A program made the translations under genes and the position numbers. DNA of 64,000 nucleotides from Lottia gigantea (taxonomy: Eukaryota; Mollusca; Gastropoda; Lottiidae), in NCBI RefSeq assembly GCF_000327385.1, contig NW_008708555.1:273726-337725 (forward strand), read 5' to 3'. The notes beneath the pieces were generated by a model. That model made no database searches and was not told the DNA's origin. It saw only the letters and a list, made by a program, of their open reading frames with translations. Positions 38,981 to 49,420 of this stretch are shown here, one piece after another; the stretch's first letter is position 1, and the number at the start of each line of letters is the position of its first letter.

Positions 38981-40802
38981 TGGCCGCCATTTAATGGAAT
39001 CTGATTGGATGGTAGACTTGATACTGATTGGTTAATAATAATCTACGCAGCTATGCACCCGTGTTGATCTCTCTAGGTATCAGATCAGCCATTGGGTCAA
39101 AATATTTGTTTGTTTTTCACACCTTTGTACTTTGACAGAATTGATAGGGCAACAAATATTGTCGTTTATTTTTGATTGAATTTGACTTTGGAAATTTTGA
39201 TAATAATAGTAACAACTGATGTATTGCATCAAAGAAGCTGGAATTATTTCAAGGAAATTGTTTTCTCATTTGTTTTCTGATGCAACTTTATACTTTCTCC
39301 TTTTCTCAGGAATTTTCATTAAAGATTTTGGACAATATTTGTTGTTTCATCAATTCAAAAAAATCCATTTCTAGATTTTTCCACAATTTTTTCAAATAAT
39401 ATTAGACTAGACTACCTGTAAATGTAACACAAGTATTAAATGGTTCCTTTTTCAACAGACAACTGATCTGATTGGTTGGTTTCTTTAGATATTTGTACAT
39501 TTATATCGGACAATTTGATTGGATATTTTTAACTTTAAATGTCCAATAGTATTCCACTTTACAGATTTACTTCAAAACTTTCAAAAATCAAAATGGATAT
39601 CGTGATAAGGAAAAATAGGCCCTGATTTTTGGCCAATACTGGAATTCACTTGAATTATGTAGGATTTTCTTAGGGTTGATTATTGGGCATTTTAAATGAA
39701 ATTGTTGACCTGAATTTTTTCACACAAAAAATCTCACACACTCGAGACCAATTCAGATTTCTTGTTTTCTGATTGGTTGCCCTTTTGTGAGTAATCCAAT
39801 CAAAAAGGAAGAACTGCAAACTGGTTAAAGTTTTCACTGTCCTGATTGGCTGCTATTAAGTCAAGAAAATAGAAAGGCGTCTTGTGGTAATTATCAATGC
39901 AATAATCTCTTCTGTTTCTATTGGTTACAGATTTAGAACATTGTTGCAATTTGCAATGCATGGAAATATGCAGATTATTTGAACCAAGCTCAGCTTTAGT
40001 TTTAAGAGTGTTTTTAGCACTGGCTGAGGTTTGTTTATATATCATCTTCTTTTATTTCAAATTGTGACAATGATATCTAAATGATGTAATCAATGGTAAC
40101 TAAGGACTATTATAGTCAGCTATTTTGTATCTTCAATTTATTCCTTTTGTAAATCATTGTGCAGAAAGTGTCCACCAATCAAAATACTTGTAATATTCTA
40201 TAATTGTAAGAAATGAAATGTAAGGAATGTAGTGATTGGCTACAGCTTACAATGCAAGGTACAAAATGCACCTAAGCATGTTACTGTTACTTTAGCAAGT
40301 GACTTATTCAATGATGAGGTTATGTTTGGGTTCATTCAATAGTAACAAACTAAATCACAGCAAATTACACTGTGGCTTTGTACCTAGGCTTGTTTGTGAA
40401 ACTCTTAAATGAAAATTTCCAACAATCATTTGTGAAGAAAGTTGAAATAATTTTGTGAAGCTCTGAAATAATAGCCATGCGAGGTAGTCAGTTTCTTTTC
40501 ATGAACATTACAAAGATTACAAAGTTATTGGAATGTTACAAGTTAATTTTAAACAAGGGCACTGTATTCTGCATGCAAGTCTTTTAAAGTGTTGTGAAAT
40601 CAATGTTTCTATATGAAGATAATATAATGTATAAGATACTTAACGGTAGAAATTTCCACAAATTTTTTATAAATTGATGTTAGAAAAAGAAATTTTGTAA
40701 GAATATTCAGTAATTATGTTATGTTTTGAAAAGTGATTCATACCACCTCCATCTTATTATGTATTGTTTTTTTCTCTCCTTCCTAATAACATATTAAATA
40801 AA
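38981..40802 (+). other. Probable BZW 3' UTR
   Basis: About 1.8 kb after the BZW stop without any supportable ORF, ending at AATAAA (40797-40802). It contains many attgg/ccaat words (gattggttg, gattggatg, gattggctg), which may be chance in a long T-rich UTR. Confidence 0.4.
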
Positions 40803-41294
40803 CATTAACCTAAATATTGTATATTTTCATTAGGTACTCATCCCTTACCACTTCTCCACAATGTCTAGCTAGTCTGAACTCTAATACCTTGACATCATTA
40901 AGCACTTTTCTTGTACCACGAAAGAAAACTGTCGAGGTCAGATTCAAATTCAAATCCGAGGAAGTGCAAGGGGTGTCTGAGAGGAAAAAATTGGTGAAAA
41001 TAGAATTAATTTAGTGATTCTGACACATATTTCCAGTCTAGAACGTATTTTTCTAGGAGGGCAAATAGCCCCACTGGTGATAAGAGAACATAAAATGTCC
41101 CCTTGGCTCTCAACTTGAGATTTTGACAGTGTACTTCAATTTGATACCCGTATTTTCAATACATTTCATCTTGATTGGTCAAGTGGTTACATCACCATAA
41201 CAAAACAGGAAAGTTGCACTTTGAATGAAATAGTTAAAATTTCTTATAATGCCGTTTTAAAAGCGCATATTTAAACGGAGCAGGAAAATTTTCC
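40803..41294. other. Unassigned region
   Basis: No gene that I can support. A short frame at 40817-41014 has no recognisable features. Confidence 0.4.
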
Positions 41295-41664
41295 TTAAAG
41301 GGACAGATGCGCATTTTTTTTTTTTTCTTGACTAATTATACTTTAGTCTGAAAAACGAGAATTTTTTAGCTAAGCTAATCAATAATAGTGTTCACAGCTC
41401 ACTGTCAACATTTGACCTTTCAAATCCATGTGTAGGTGTATCCGCGTTTTAGACACTGCCATATACAGAAAAGACATCTATAGAAATAGGAAAAGAAAAG
41501 TTTGAGATATCTTTGAAGGAATAATACGATATTTGTACATTTCTAATACTTCTGAAGGCTATTTACATATACGGATTATCGGCAATCGTATAAACTCGAC
41601 TGTATTCCGAACCCAAATCCCCCCCCCCCCCCCCAAAAAAAAAAATGCGCATCTGGCCTTTTAA
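41295..41664 (+). mobile_element. MITE family B, full-length copy with TTAA on both sides
   Basis: TTAA at 41295-41298 is followed by agggacagatgcgcattttt. The other end reads aaaaatgcgcatctggcctt followed by TTAA at 41661-41664. The 362-bp body has inverted termini matching at 12 of the first 14 positions and a TTAA duplication, the hallmark of piggyBac-type MITEs. It is noncoding and carries a C16 run near 41621. Related copies: 21545-21904, 53216-53382 and 54426-54627. Confidence 0.8.
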
Positions 41665-42457
41665 CATACATAATGCAGTAAACAAATACTTCAAATCGAC
41701 CTCTTAATATAACCTATCCTACTAGAATGTACCAGAAACCGACGAGTCGAGATAAATCTATATCCTGTATGCTTATCCGATCTTCCAAAAGGATATTACT
41801 CTATCGTTCAGAAATTTTACTATAGACCAATTTGGAAAAACACGGTATAACGCAGTGGCGGCGCCAGTCACCAGATATTGGGGGAGGGGATATCAGAGTG
41901 ACTGGCTGTTCAGAGTCAAAATTCGACAATTCAGAGGAAGCGCACCGACCGTCTGAAAATTTTTAAAAATGAATTGATTCAGCGCATTCTGACATATGTT
42001 TACTAAGTGGATAAAACGTATCAGATCATTTTTTTGATTTTTTTAAGATATGATTTTTTTCAAACGAGGCAAATATCCCCACCCCCTTCTCCCCTGTGTC
42101 CCCTTTTCCACTGTACCCCCACTGGTATACCGTCAAAAAAATATAAAATACGAAATAAAATTCAAGATATATTTAATAATATATTTCTATACAACTTAAA
42201 AAAACGACAAATATACCCAGTATATAAACAATGTGCTTATACATATTCGGATATAGCACATGAAATAGGATCAAAACAATTAAAAACCATTAACGACAAG
42301 ATCAAGATATAGCCGGTCTCTACATGTTGTAAATCAAGACAAAACACCATCAGATCGTTAAGTTAAAAAGGGTCGGTTCTCTTGGTAATATATCATTCCC
42401 AACCAGGAAATATATACAAGTGGCATATAAATGTATATAAGTATAAACTATTTTTTT
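41665..42457. other. Unassigned region
   Basis: No gene. Near 41853-41900 is another copy of the ggcggcgccagt-plus-G/C-rich-run repeat. Confidence 0.4.
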
Positions 42458-42565
42458 TTTTAAAGGGATTGTAAAAAGGTTTTCAAATTTTTTCATGTGT
42501 ATTTGGGACACTGATAGAATCATTTTTCTACATTCCTATTTTCTGTGGATCTTCCAATATCACTA
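42458..42565 (+). mobile_element. MITE family A, 5' fragment
   Basis: Starts ttttaaagggattgtaaaaa at about 42458, followed by ggttttcaaa and gggacactgatagaatca, as in other copies. The right half is missing. Confidence 0.6.
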
Positions 42566-43118
42566 AAAATACTTAATCGGCACTGCATAGGTCGAAAGAT
42601 AGAGTTCCCACGCGAATATCCGTTTGTATGTGACATTATGTTTTTTCTTTAAATAAAATTAGCTTATGTCACACTTGGGTAACAAAATATTATACCACCC
42701 GCAAATGGGAACTCTTCCAGTTCTCGAATTCAAATTTAAAGCGACATAAAATATATAAATAGATAAAACAGAAAACAAGGGTAATATTTGAATTTACTCC
42801 TAATAACAATTAAAGGGGCAGTGCATCAAAAAAACAAATGGGAAATTTCATCATATTTCAACTATACATTCCAACTTATCTGCACTACTTTTTGTTATAT
42901 AAGAAACAGAACTGTTTTAAAATGTAGGTGCAATGGCGGCGCTAGTCTCCCGGGACTGGACGTATAAATAGAGGGAAGCCTGAGTTTATGGGCGACATTC
43001 GTACTGTGAACAACTAATTAGCTCTCTCTAGTCTGGATTGGTGAAATTGGATTAGCGGATTACTGTCAAGTATCAATTAAGTATAACTCAATTAACTTTT
43101 GACACCTGCCACTAATTT

Positions 43119-43775
43119 GTGAGTTCGTTCCTTTTTATTCTTTTCTTTTATCTTTTCTTTGGGCGGCCGACAATTTCTTTGTGCCCTTCGTTCCTGTCGA
43201 GAAGAGCGGAAATAAGGATACAACACACCTACAAGGTATCCTCCCAAGAAGCTCGCCATCACGTCTCGGCCAACACGGTGCCCGCTGCCCCCAAGCCCGT
43301 GGTCGAATGCCCCAAACCTGCCCCGACTAAAACTCCGAAAGGATTCACGCCGGAGTTCAAGGACGAGTCTAAATTTTTTGATTTCTGTTGTAGGTTGGTT
43401 GCAGTAGCAATTAGTTCCAGATCCAAGGCTGGTGAAATCAATCCAAAGGACGCCATGGACGCAGTATCAAAAGTATGTGCCGACAATGTCACGAATCTAC
43501 AACCACCAAATAAGGATACCAAACCAAAGAGGAAGAGATCCAGCACGGATGTTCCGAAGACTGACGTAGTGGGTCAATCAGTGGAAACGCCAAGAAAAGT
43601 TAAGGCGGTATCCACGAGTGGCCAACCTCGCCAGTCAAGGAGCATTTGCAAAAGTACAGGCTCCAGACCCGTGACTGAGCGCTCTAGAATCACTTCGCTA
43701 GCTAGACCACTGCCCACTGGCTCAGTAACGGAAATGGACGTAGAGGTTTTTACGGCACCCCAAACCCCATGCTAA
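43119..43775 (+). CDS. LINE ORF1 (short, no CCHC fingers)
   Basis: An open frame of about 218 codons ends at TAA 43773-43775. The frame opens at a GTG; the first ATG is only near 43454 (AMDAVSKV), so the true start is unknown and the N-terminus may be missing. The middle is Pro/Lys-rich (KPAPTKTPKGFTPEF) and the end is basic (KPKRKRSS). ORF1 proteins of I-type elements usually carry CCHC knuckles and are longer; none are visible. It should bind element RNA if it is the usual ORF1 (inference). Confidence 0.55.
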   Translation: MSSFLFILFFYLFFGRPTISLCPSFLSRRAEIRIQHTYKVSSQEARHHVSANTVPAAPKPVVECPKPAPTKTPKGFTPEFKDESKFFDFCCRLVAVAISSRSKAGEINPKDAMDAVSKVCADNVTNLQPPNKDTKPKRKRSSTDVPKTDVVGQSVETPRKVKAVSTSGQPRQSRSICKSTGSRPVTERSRITSLARPLPTGSVTEMDVEVFTAPQTPC

Positions 43776-46700
43776 AACCATACTGATCCATAAAGTCATT
43801 AATTATTTTACATTCAATTTCAGGTTCATACAGCTGAACATCAATGGTTTGAACGTACCTGAACGAAAGACCCAACTGGTACAGCTACTACAAAGGAAGC
43901 AGTATGATGCCGTTTTTCTCCAAGAGTCCAAGCTCGGTTCAAGGAATAAAGACCCTATCATCAATGGTTATACTTTGATCAGATTAAACAGACCTAATGC
44001 TCTCAACCATCGAAGTGGTGGGGGTCTGGCCATCTACATCAAAAATGGTATATCCCATAGTGAGGTTCCTCTGAAAACCATCGCTCCTCTGGAGGCACAG
44101 GCGGTATCCTTTACCGACAAGTCAAAGGTTTTTTCTATCGTTAATATTTATCGACCCGAAGTCAAAGGCAAACCTCAACGATTCAGTGAATATCAGTATG
44201 TTTACGATCAGTTGCCCGGGACCGACAATATTGTGCTTGGTGATTTTAACGCCAAACACGTATTGTGGGGCTCGCCAACAACTGACACTAATGGTAGACA
44301 AGTTGCTGAGTTCATTGAGGCCAATGACCTGGTTAGCATAATTGATGGTAGCATTACTTATGTTGGTGCAATTGCTCCTCTTGGTTCGCATCTCGATCTC
44401 ACATTAGTAAGCAGTCGGTTAGCTAAAGACTGTACGTGGGAAGCAACCAGTGAGACCCTTGGAAGTGACCATGTTGTCATTGAAATCACGCTGTCACGCA
44501 ATGTTGTGAAGGAGGAAGTCATGTGTCAAGGCAAATGGAGACTAGGGAAGGCTAAATGGGATTTCTTTAGGCGTCATTTCACTCGTTCCAAGCTAGATCT
44601 GGCAAGGGACGAGGACGTCTCTAGTTTTTCTGGGAAGTTGACTCAGGTTATTACTGATGCTGCTATGGGCTCTATTCCCCGGACTAAGGATGGCATTGCA
44701 CGTAGGTCACCCAAGTCCTGGTGGTCCGATGAACTCCAGGCTGCCGTGGATGCTCGCAAGCGGGGTCTACGACGGTTTCAGAGGAAATCGGACCGTTATA
44801 CCAAGGCAGAATACTTAGCGGTCAAGGCTTCTACAGCTGCTCTGTTGCGTGAATCACAAACAAAGCACTGGCAAGAGTTCTGCAACTCATTAAATGAGAA
44901 GACCAACCTAAGATCTGTCTGGGGTAAAATAGACCCAATGCTTGGTAAAAAATCTAATTCTTCCATTCCAACTCTTTGTTACAGGGATTCCACAGAATAC
45001 AGCAATGAAGGAAAAGCCAATTTGTTAGCCAAGTGTTATGCTGACGGCGGTGCTGATACCAACCATACCAAAGAATTTCTAAAGAACAAGAAGACCTTCT
45101 ACACCAACCACACTCCAATTCATCATTCGCCCTTAGAGGATGAACGGGATCTTAACGCTCCCTTCACCCTCGACGAGCTGAAGAAAGCACTGTACAGTAA
45201 GAAAGACAGCGCTACTGGTGAAGATAATATCAAGTATAGCATGTTAAAGGAGTTACCAATGGAAGCGTCTACAGTTCTACTAGAATTATTCAACAAATCA
45301 TGGTATAATGGTACAATTCCGGAAAGTTGGAAAACGGCAATGGTCATTCCTCTACCAAAACCGCAGAAAGATAAAAGTCTATGCAGTTCATACAGGCCTA
45401 TTTCTCTGACCTCGACTCTATGTAAAACATTTGAGACGATGGTCAATAATAGACTTAGATACCACTGTGAACTAAATGGTCTTATCGATCCCAACCAAAG
45501 CGGCTACAGAGAGAAACGGTCAACAATGGATCAAATCGTTCGACTTCAACACGACATGGCCGCCCAACTCGGAAAGAAGAACTACTTCAGTGCAGTATTC
45601 CTGGATCTGTCCAAGGCCTTTGACTTAGTCTGGGTTGATGGTTTGCTTTTTAAACTTAATAAACTTGGCATTCGGGGTCGCATGTTCAGGTGGATCCAAG
45701 ACTTCTTAAGGGATCGCCAGATACAAGTGAACGTCGCCAATTCTCTCAGCGAGAAGCACTCGTTGGAGAATGGCACCCCACAAGACTCTGTTATTAGCCC
45801 TACCCTCTTCAGCATTATGATCAATGATCTGGCCCTGGATTATGTAAAGCATATAGAGCTCTCGGTTAGCACGGCTCTATATGCAGATGACAGTTCGATA
45901 TGGACTGGTCACAATGACCTCAATAAAGTTAAATGGCGTATGCAAACTGCTCTGAACCAAGTTGCTAAATGGGCAAACGACTGGGGCTTCATTATTTCGG
46001 AAGCTAAAACCGTCGGTTTGTTCTGCAGCAGAAAGAAAGATCACGACAGTATTGACCTTAGACTGAATGGTGTGAAGATTAAGCATGAGAATTCAGTAAG
46101 GTTCCTGGGAGTACACTTTGACAGGTGTCTGACTTGGAGTACGCACATTGACTATATCTGTAACCGGTCTACAAAAATCTTAAATGTTATGCGTTATGTT
46201 TCAGGTACCACATGGGGAGCAGCCAGAGAAACTCTAATGATGATGTACAGGTCACTGGTTCGTTCAGTTATTGATTATGGTTGTATTGCCTATGGTAAAG
46301 CAAGTGATACTCAACTGAAGAAACTCGACGTTCTACACATGAAAGCTATACATATTGCCACCAGGGCAGCTGTAGGTACGAAGAATGAGGCGCTACTTCA
46401 GGAGGTGGGAGAGAAACCCCTCTCTCTTCGGAGGGAGGTGCTATCTCTCAAATTCTGGGGGAAACTTCAGTATTTGTCCGAAAGCTGTCCGACGTATTCC
46501 AGCATCAGAAGATTTACTCGTGTCGGAAATAACCAGAAGAATCGGAGTATTTCTTACGGGCAAGCGGTCACTGATCTATTGAGAGAGCATCAGTTCGATC
46601 AAGTAACGATCCTTGAACGACGCCTATCGGCTACTCCGTTTTGGAAGGTTACCAACCCGACAGTCAACACCCAGCTGATCCAGAGTACCAACAAGCACGA

Positions 46701-47592
46701 GAACCCAGTGGGAGCAAGAGCTCGCGCTCTTGATCTGATTGATTCCGTGTACGCCGACCATTTGAAGATCTACACCGATGGTTCCAAGAGTAGTACCGCA
46801 ACAGGTTACGGTTTGTGCATCCCAGCAAAAGGCATCCGCATCAGTAAAAGGATCCCCCCGCACTGTTCAGTGTTCACAGCAGAACTTTTTGCCATCAGGG
46901 ACGCGGTAACATGGCTGTCCGTCAATCACACGGAGCATGCCGCGATTCTATCCGACTTGCTAAGCAGCCTCCAATCTATTTTTCTCACCCCTTCTAATTG
47001 CAGGTCAGAAGTTATTTCCGAAATAAGAAGAATGATCCACAACTACCAAACCAACAACAACCAGAAGATTGAATTAGTATGGGTTCCATCGCACGTCTCC
47101 ATTCCTGGCAATGATCAAGCAGGCCGTTGTGCCAAGGAAAGTCTGAGTCTGGAGGATATCGAGCCTGTAGAATACTCCTACTCGGAGTTCTGCAGTATCG
47201 TATCTTCTAGGATCAACCAGAAATGGTCTGACATGTTACGGAACCTCGACACCGCAAGATACCAGATTGATCCGAAGATACCAAACCAAACCAAACCAAA
47301 CCATCCATGTGTAGCCATCTGCAAAGTGGCAACCAGACTCCGGACCAACAACGTACTACGAGACCATCAGTTCAACGCCATTAAATGTCGCTGCGGCCAC
47401 GTTGCCACAAGGTCGCATGTCCTCATTCAATGCACTGAACTGAAACCCGCTCGTAAGCCACTACTAGAGTACCTGGAAACCAACGGCATACCACTCACCA
47501 TACAGAATGTTTTGGCTCCACCCACGGACCACTGGTATACGATAATGGAAATAGTCTTCCATTTTATAACCAAATCTGTCTTGAACAGATAG
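43744..47592 (+). CDS. LINE ORF2: endonuclease, reverse transcriptase, RNase H
   Basis: One uninterrupted frame. The apurinic-type endonuclease begins FIQLNINGLN near 43825 and continues with FLQESK, VLGDFNAKHVLWGS and SDH. Reverse transcriptase: AVFLDLSKAFD (about codon 583 from 43849), GTPQDSVISPTLF and LYADDSS (about 677). RNase H: IYTDGSKSS (about 974), AELFAIRDA, ILSDLL and VPSHVSIPGNDQAG. The end has a Cys/His cluster CRCGHVATRSHVLIQC. The frame opens just after a TAG at 43741 and has no ATG before the endonuclease; it overlaps ORF1 by 32 bases in the +1 frame. Two substitutions stand out: PQD for the near-invariant PQG of the RT, and Gly for the last catalytic Asp of RNase H (usual GNxxAD). 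Confidence 0.93.
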   Translation, partial: RFLRHPKPHAKTILIHKVINYFTFNFRFIQLNINGLNVPERKTQLVQLLQRKQYDAVFLQESKLGSRNKDPIINGYTLIRLNRPNALNHRSGGGLAIYIKNGISHSEVPLKTIAPLEAQAVSFTDKSKVFSIVNIYRPEVKGKPQRFSEYQYVYDQLPGTDNIVLGDFNAKHVLWGSPTTDTNGRQVAEFIEANDLVSIIDGSITYVGAIAPLGSHLDLTLVSSRLAKDCTWEATSETLGSDHVVIEITLSRNVVKEEVMCQGKWRLGKAKWDFFRRHFTRSKLDLARDEDVSSFSGKLTQVITDAAMGSIPRTKDGIARRSPKSWWSDELQAAVDARKRGLRRFQRKSDRYTKAEYLAVKASTAALLRESQTKHWQEFCNSLNEKTNLRSVWGKIDPMLGKKSNSSIPTLCYRDSTEYSNEGKANLLAKCYADGGADTNHTKEFLKNKKTFYTNHTPIHHSPLEDERDLNAPFTLDELKKALYSKKDSATGEDNIKYSMLKELPMEASTVLLELFNKSWYNGTIPESWKTAMVIPLPKPQKDKSLCSSYRPISLTSTLCKTFETMVNNRLRYHCELNGLIDPNQSGYREKRSTMDQIVRLQHDMAAQLGKKNYFSAVFLDLSKAFDLVWVDGLLFKLNKLGIRGRMFRWIQDFLRDRQIQVNVANSLSEKHSLENGTPQDSVISPTLFSIMINDLALDYVKHIELSVSTALYADDSSIWTGHNDLNKVKWRMQTALNQVAKWANDWGFIISEAKTVGLFCSRKKDHDSIDLRLNGVKIKHENSVRFLGVHFDRCLTWSTHIDYICNRSTKILNVMRYVSGTTWGAARETLMMMYRSLVRSVIDYGCIAYGKASDTQLKKLDVLHMKAIHIATRAAVGTKNEALLQEVGEKPLSLRREVLSLKFWGKLQYLSESCPTYSSIRRFTRVGNNQKNRSISYGQAVTDLLREHQFDQVTILERRLSATPFWKVTNPTVNTQLIQSTNKHENPVGARARALDLIDSVYADHLKIYTDGSKSSTATGYGLCIPAKGIRISKRIPPHCSVFTAELFAIRDAVTWLSVNHTEHAAILSDLLSSLQSIFLTPSNCRSEVISEIRRMIHNYQTNNNQKIELVWVPSHVSIPGNDQAGRCAKESLSLEDIEPVEYSYSEFCSIVSSRINQKWSDMLRNLDTARYQIDPKIPNQTKPNHPCVAICKVATRLRTNNVLRDHQFNAIKCRCGHVATRSHVLIQCTELKPARKPLLEYLETNGIPLTIQNVLAPPTDHWYTIMEIVFHFITKSVLNR

Positions 47593-47650
47593 GCTAAGTT
47601 TTTTTTTTTACTCAAAGTTTCTTAACACTTTTTAATTATATCCAATCAAT

Positions 47651-48640
47651 TTAACAAGTTTCATTGCAGAAACATTAGAGAACATCTCTCCCCCCTTTTG
47701 TGAACGCTTCAATGACTCTGTTGGTGGACAAGATTGTCCCTGAAACCATTCTTCAACGTATTAGCTTTGAGCTTCAAAGCCCAGGTCCAAATTCTGTATT
47801 GAATTGAGCTCAACTAAAATATGTGTACACCAGGTGTACTTATCTTTCCGAAGCACCTAATGCCACTTTGCTACTGGGTTTGTCTTTTGGTAGATCTACC
47901 CCTTTCGGACAGTGAGTCCATATAGCTAACTTTATATTGGTATTTTTACTATATCATTGCCGGGTATGAACAATTTTACGGGGATTTCCCCTGAATTCCG
48001 TGAGAATTATTTTATTATATATTATATAAATGTCAGTTAAATGTCTACAATTATTTTCTATTTCTCGTGAACACTGGGAGATTTTAAAGGCTTAGGTAGC
48101 TCCTTCAATGCACAGAACAGTGGTCGGTAAAGCTTCGACAACTGGTTTTTCGGTCAAAGATATCTAGGGCCCAAGGCTAGGCCCCTCTCCCTTTCCCAAT
48201 TCAGAAAAAAGGTTATGATCAAGTCAAATTTATTTGGTATGAATAAATTTGATTTTTGGAGCCAATGAACCCACTTTAGATCCTATTTGTACGCCTCTAT
48301 TATGTAACTAGGCAGTAAAACGACATTGCGAAATCGGTGAGAAAGGGTGGGGATATCTTATAAGGGTTTCTGATGGTTGGGTGGTCCTAACTGAAAAGAT
48401 TTGAGAAAGAAACTGGTTCACCTGTGACTAAACTTAGGCGTATGCCTAACATGACAATAGACACAAACACAATAGGTCTGCCGTGTTCGTGATGAGTTTA
48501 AATCCGGTAAAATTAAAAAGAATCGTTTAAAATGACCAAAGATATTTAAAACCGGTGAATTTTATAAGATCGAACCGGTCCTGTTTGACTTGTAGACCTA
48601 CTTGTAGTACGGATCTAAAGCTAAAGTGAAAGTAAAACTT
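47651..48640. other. LINE 3' UTR and unassigned flank
   Basis: Up to about 48030 this may be the LINE 3' UTR. Beyond that I see only unassigned sequence with one C/T-rich dispersed repeat near 48165-48300. Confidence 0.35.
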
Positions 48641-48854
48641 GATTGTGTCTTGACAGCACGAGACTATAAGAAAACTTCCGGCCGCTTGTATAACCCGTAA
48701 GGCGGAGTTGGAAAAACCAGAATTTTGAAAGCTGAACAAGGACAACACTCTTGCAAGCGTATTCAGTCCAAAATATTTTGCAAAAATGGCTTAAATTGGT
48801 GCAAAATAATTTCCTGACTTGCAGTGACACAAAGTTTCCGTTTTTCCACTTACG
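48641..48854 (+). other. Candidate noncoding first exon of the zinc-finger coiled-coil gene
   Basis: An ETS-like aaacttccggcc at 48672-48683 is followed about 170 bp later by a strong donor, ACG|GTGAGT, at 48854/48855. There is no coding frame; the only ATG (near 48785) opens a two-codon uORF, ATGGCTTAA. The gene at 59766 has a 5' UTR acceptor and no upstream exon nearby, so this could be its first exon across a ~10.9-kb intron. The link is inference only. Confidence 0.25.
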
Positions 48855-49268
48855 GTGAGTAGAAATTGTGTTTTAGTTTGTTCCAAGCAGCTTGCGTGTT
48901 ACTATATATAGCTGTTTGTTCTAAAAATAGATTTATTTTACGTTTGATGTTTAAAGAAGCACTCCTGCTAGAATGATCAATGTCATGTAATTTCCATTTC
49001 GATTTATTTCTACGTGGATTTTCTTGTGAAAGTAAGTAAAGTAAGTCTATATTGTGTTTCATTGATTTGAAATCACCTTTGGTTTAATTTTGTTTTGAGA
49101 AAATGGTAGTCTTGGACTCCAAGTTGGAGTTGAAGCCAGGGTCTTTGCTAGAGTGGGGGTAGGCCTATGAGAGGAGGGGGGCAAGGTCAATTGCATTTAT
49201 GCCCCAAATTGCATTCCCACTTCTATTCTAGCAAATTTGAAATTTTTTTTTGCCCTAAAATATGTATC

Positions 49269-49420
49269 AAGATGCCCCCCAACCCCCCATTATTAAGTCA
49301 AATCCCATGGCACCTAGATGCCCCCCAACCCCCATTATTAAGTCAAATCCCATGGCACCTAGATGCCCCCCAACCCCCATTATTAAGTCAAATCCCATGG
49401 CACCTAGATGCCCAACAACC
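49269..49420 (+). repeat. 45-bp tandem repeat, about 3 copies
   Basis: The unit atgccccccaacccccatta is followed by ttaagtcaaatcccatggc and acctag. The copies are nearly identical. Frames through it give proline-rich peptides that are repeat artefacts. Confidence 0.9.

Larger units (their letters stand above)
42995..47650 (+). mobile_element. LINE (non-LTR retrotransposon), I-superfamily-like
   Basis: The element contains a short ORF1 and a full EN-RT-RNase H ORF2, listed separately. The RNase H domain places it in the I-type group (I, Nimb and relatives) rather than L1, L2 or RTE; this is family knowledge and I cannot place it further. The 5' end is set only roughly: a TATAAATA at 42963 lies about 34 bp upstream of a CATTCGTAC string. 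The 3' UTR may run beyond 47650 to about 48030. Target-site duplications were not found. Base composition is visibly richer in G+C than the flanking DNA, as expected of a recent insertion. Confidence 0.85.

Noticed and set aside
44122-47615. Antisense frames within the LINE
   Set aside because: Shadows of ORF2; no independent features.
48527-49062. Short minus-strand frames around 48.5-49.1 kb
   Set aside because: No recognisable domain or splice partners; overlaps a candidate + strand first exon.
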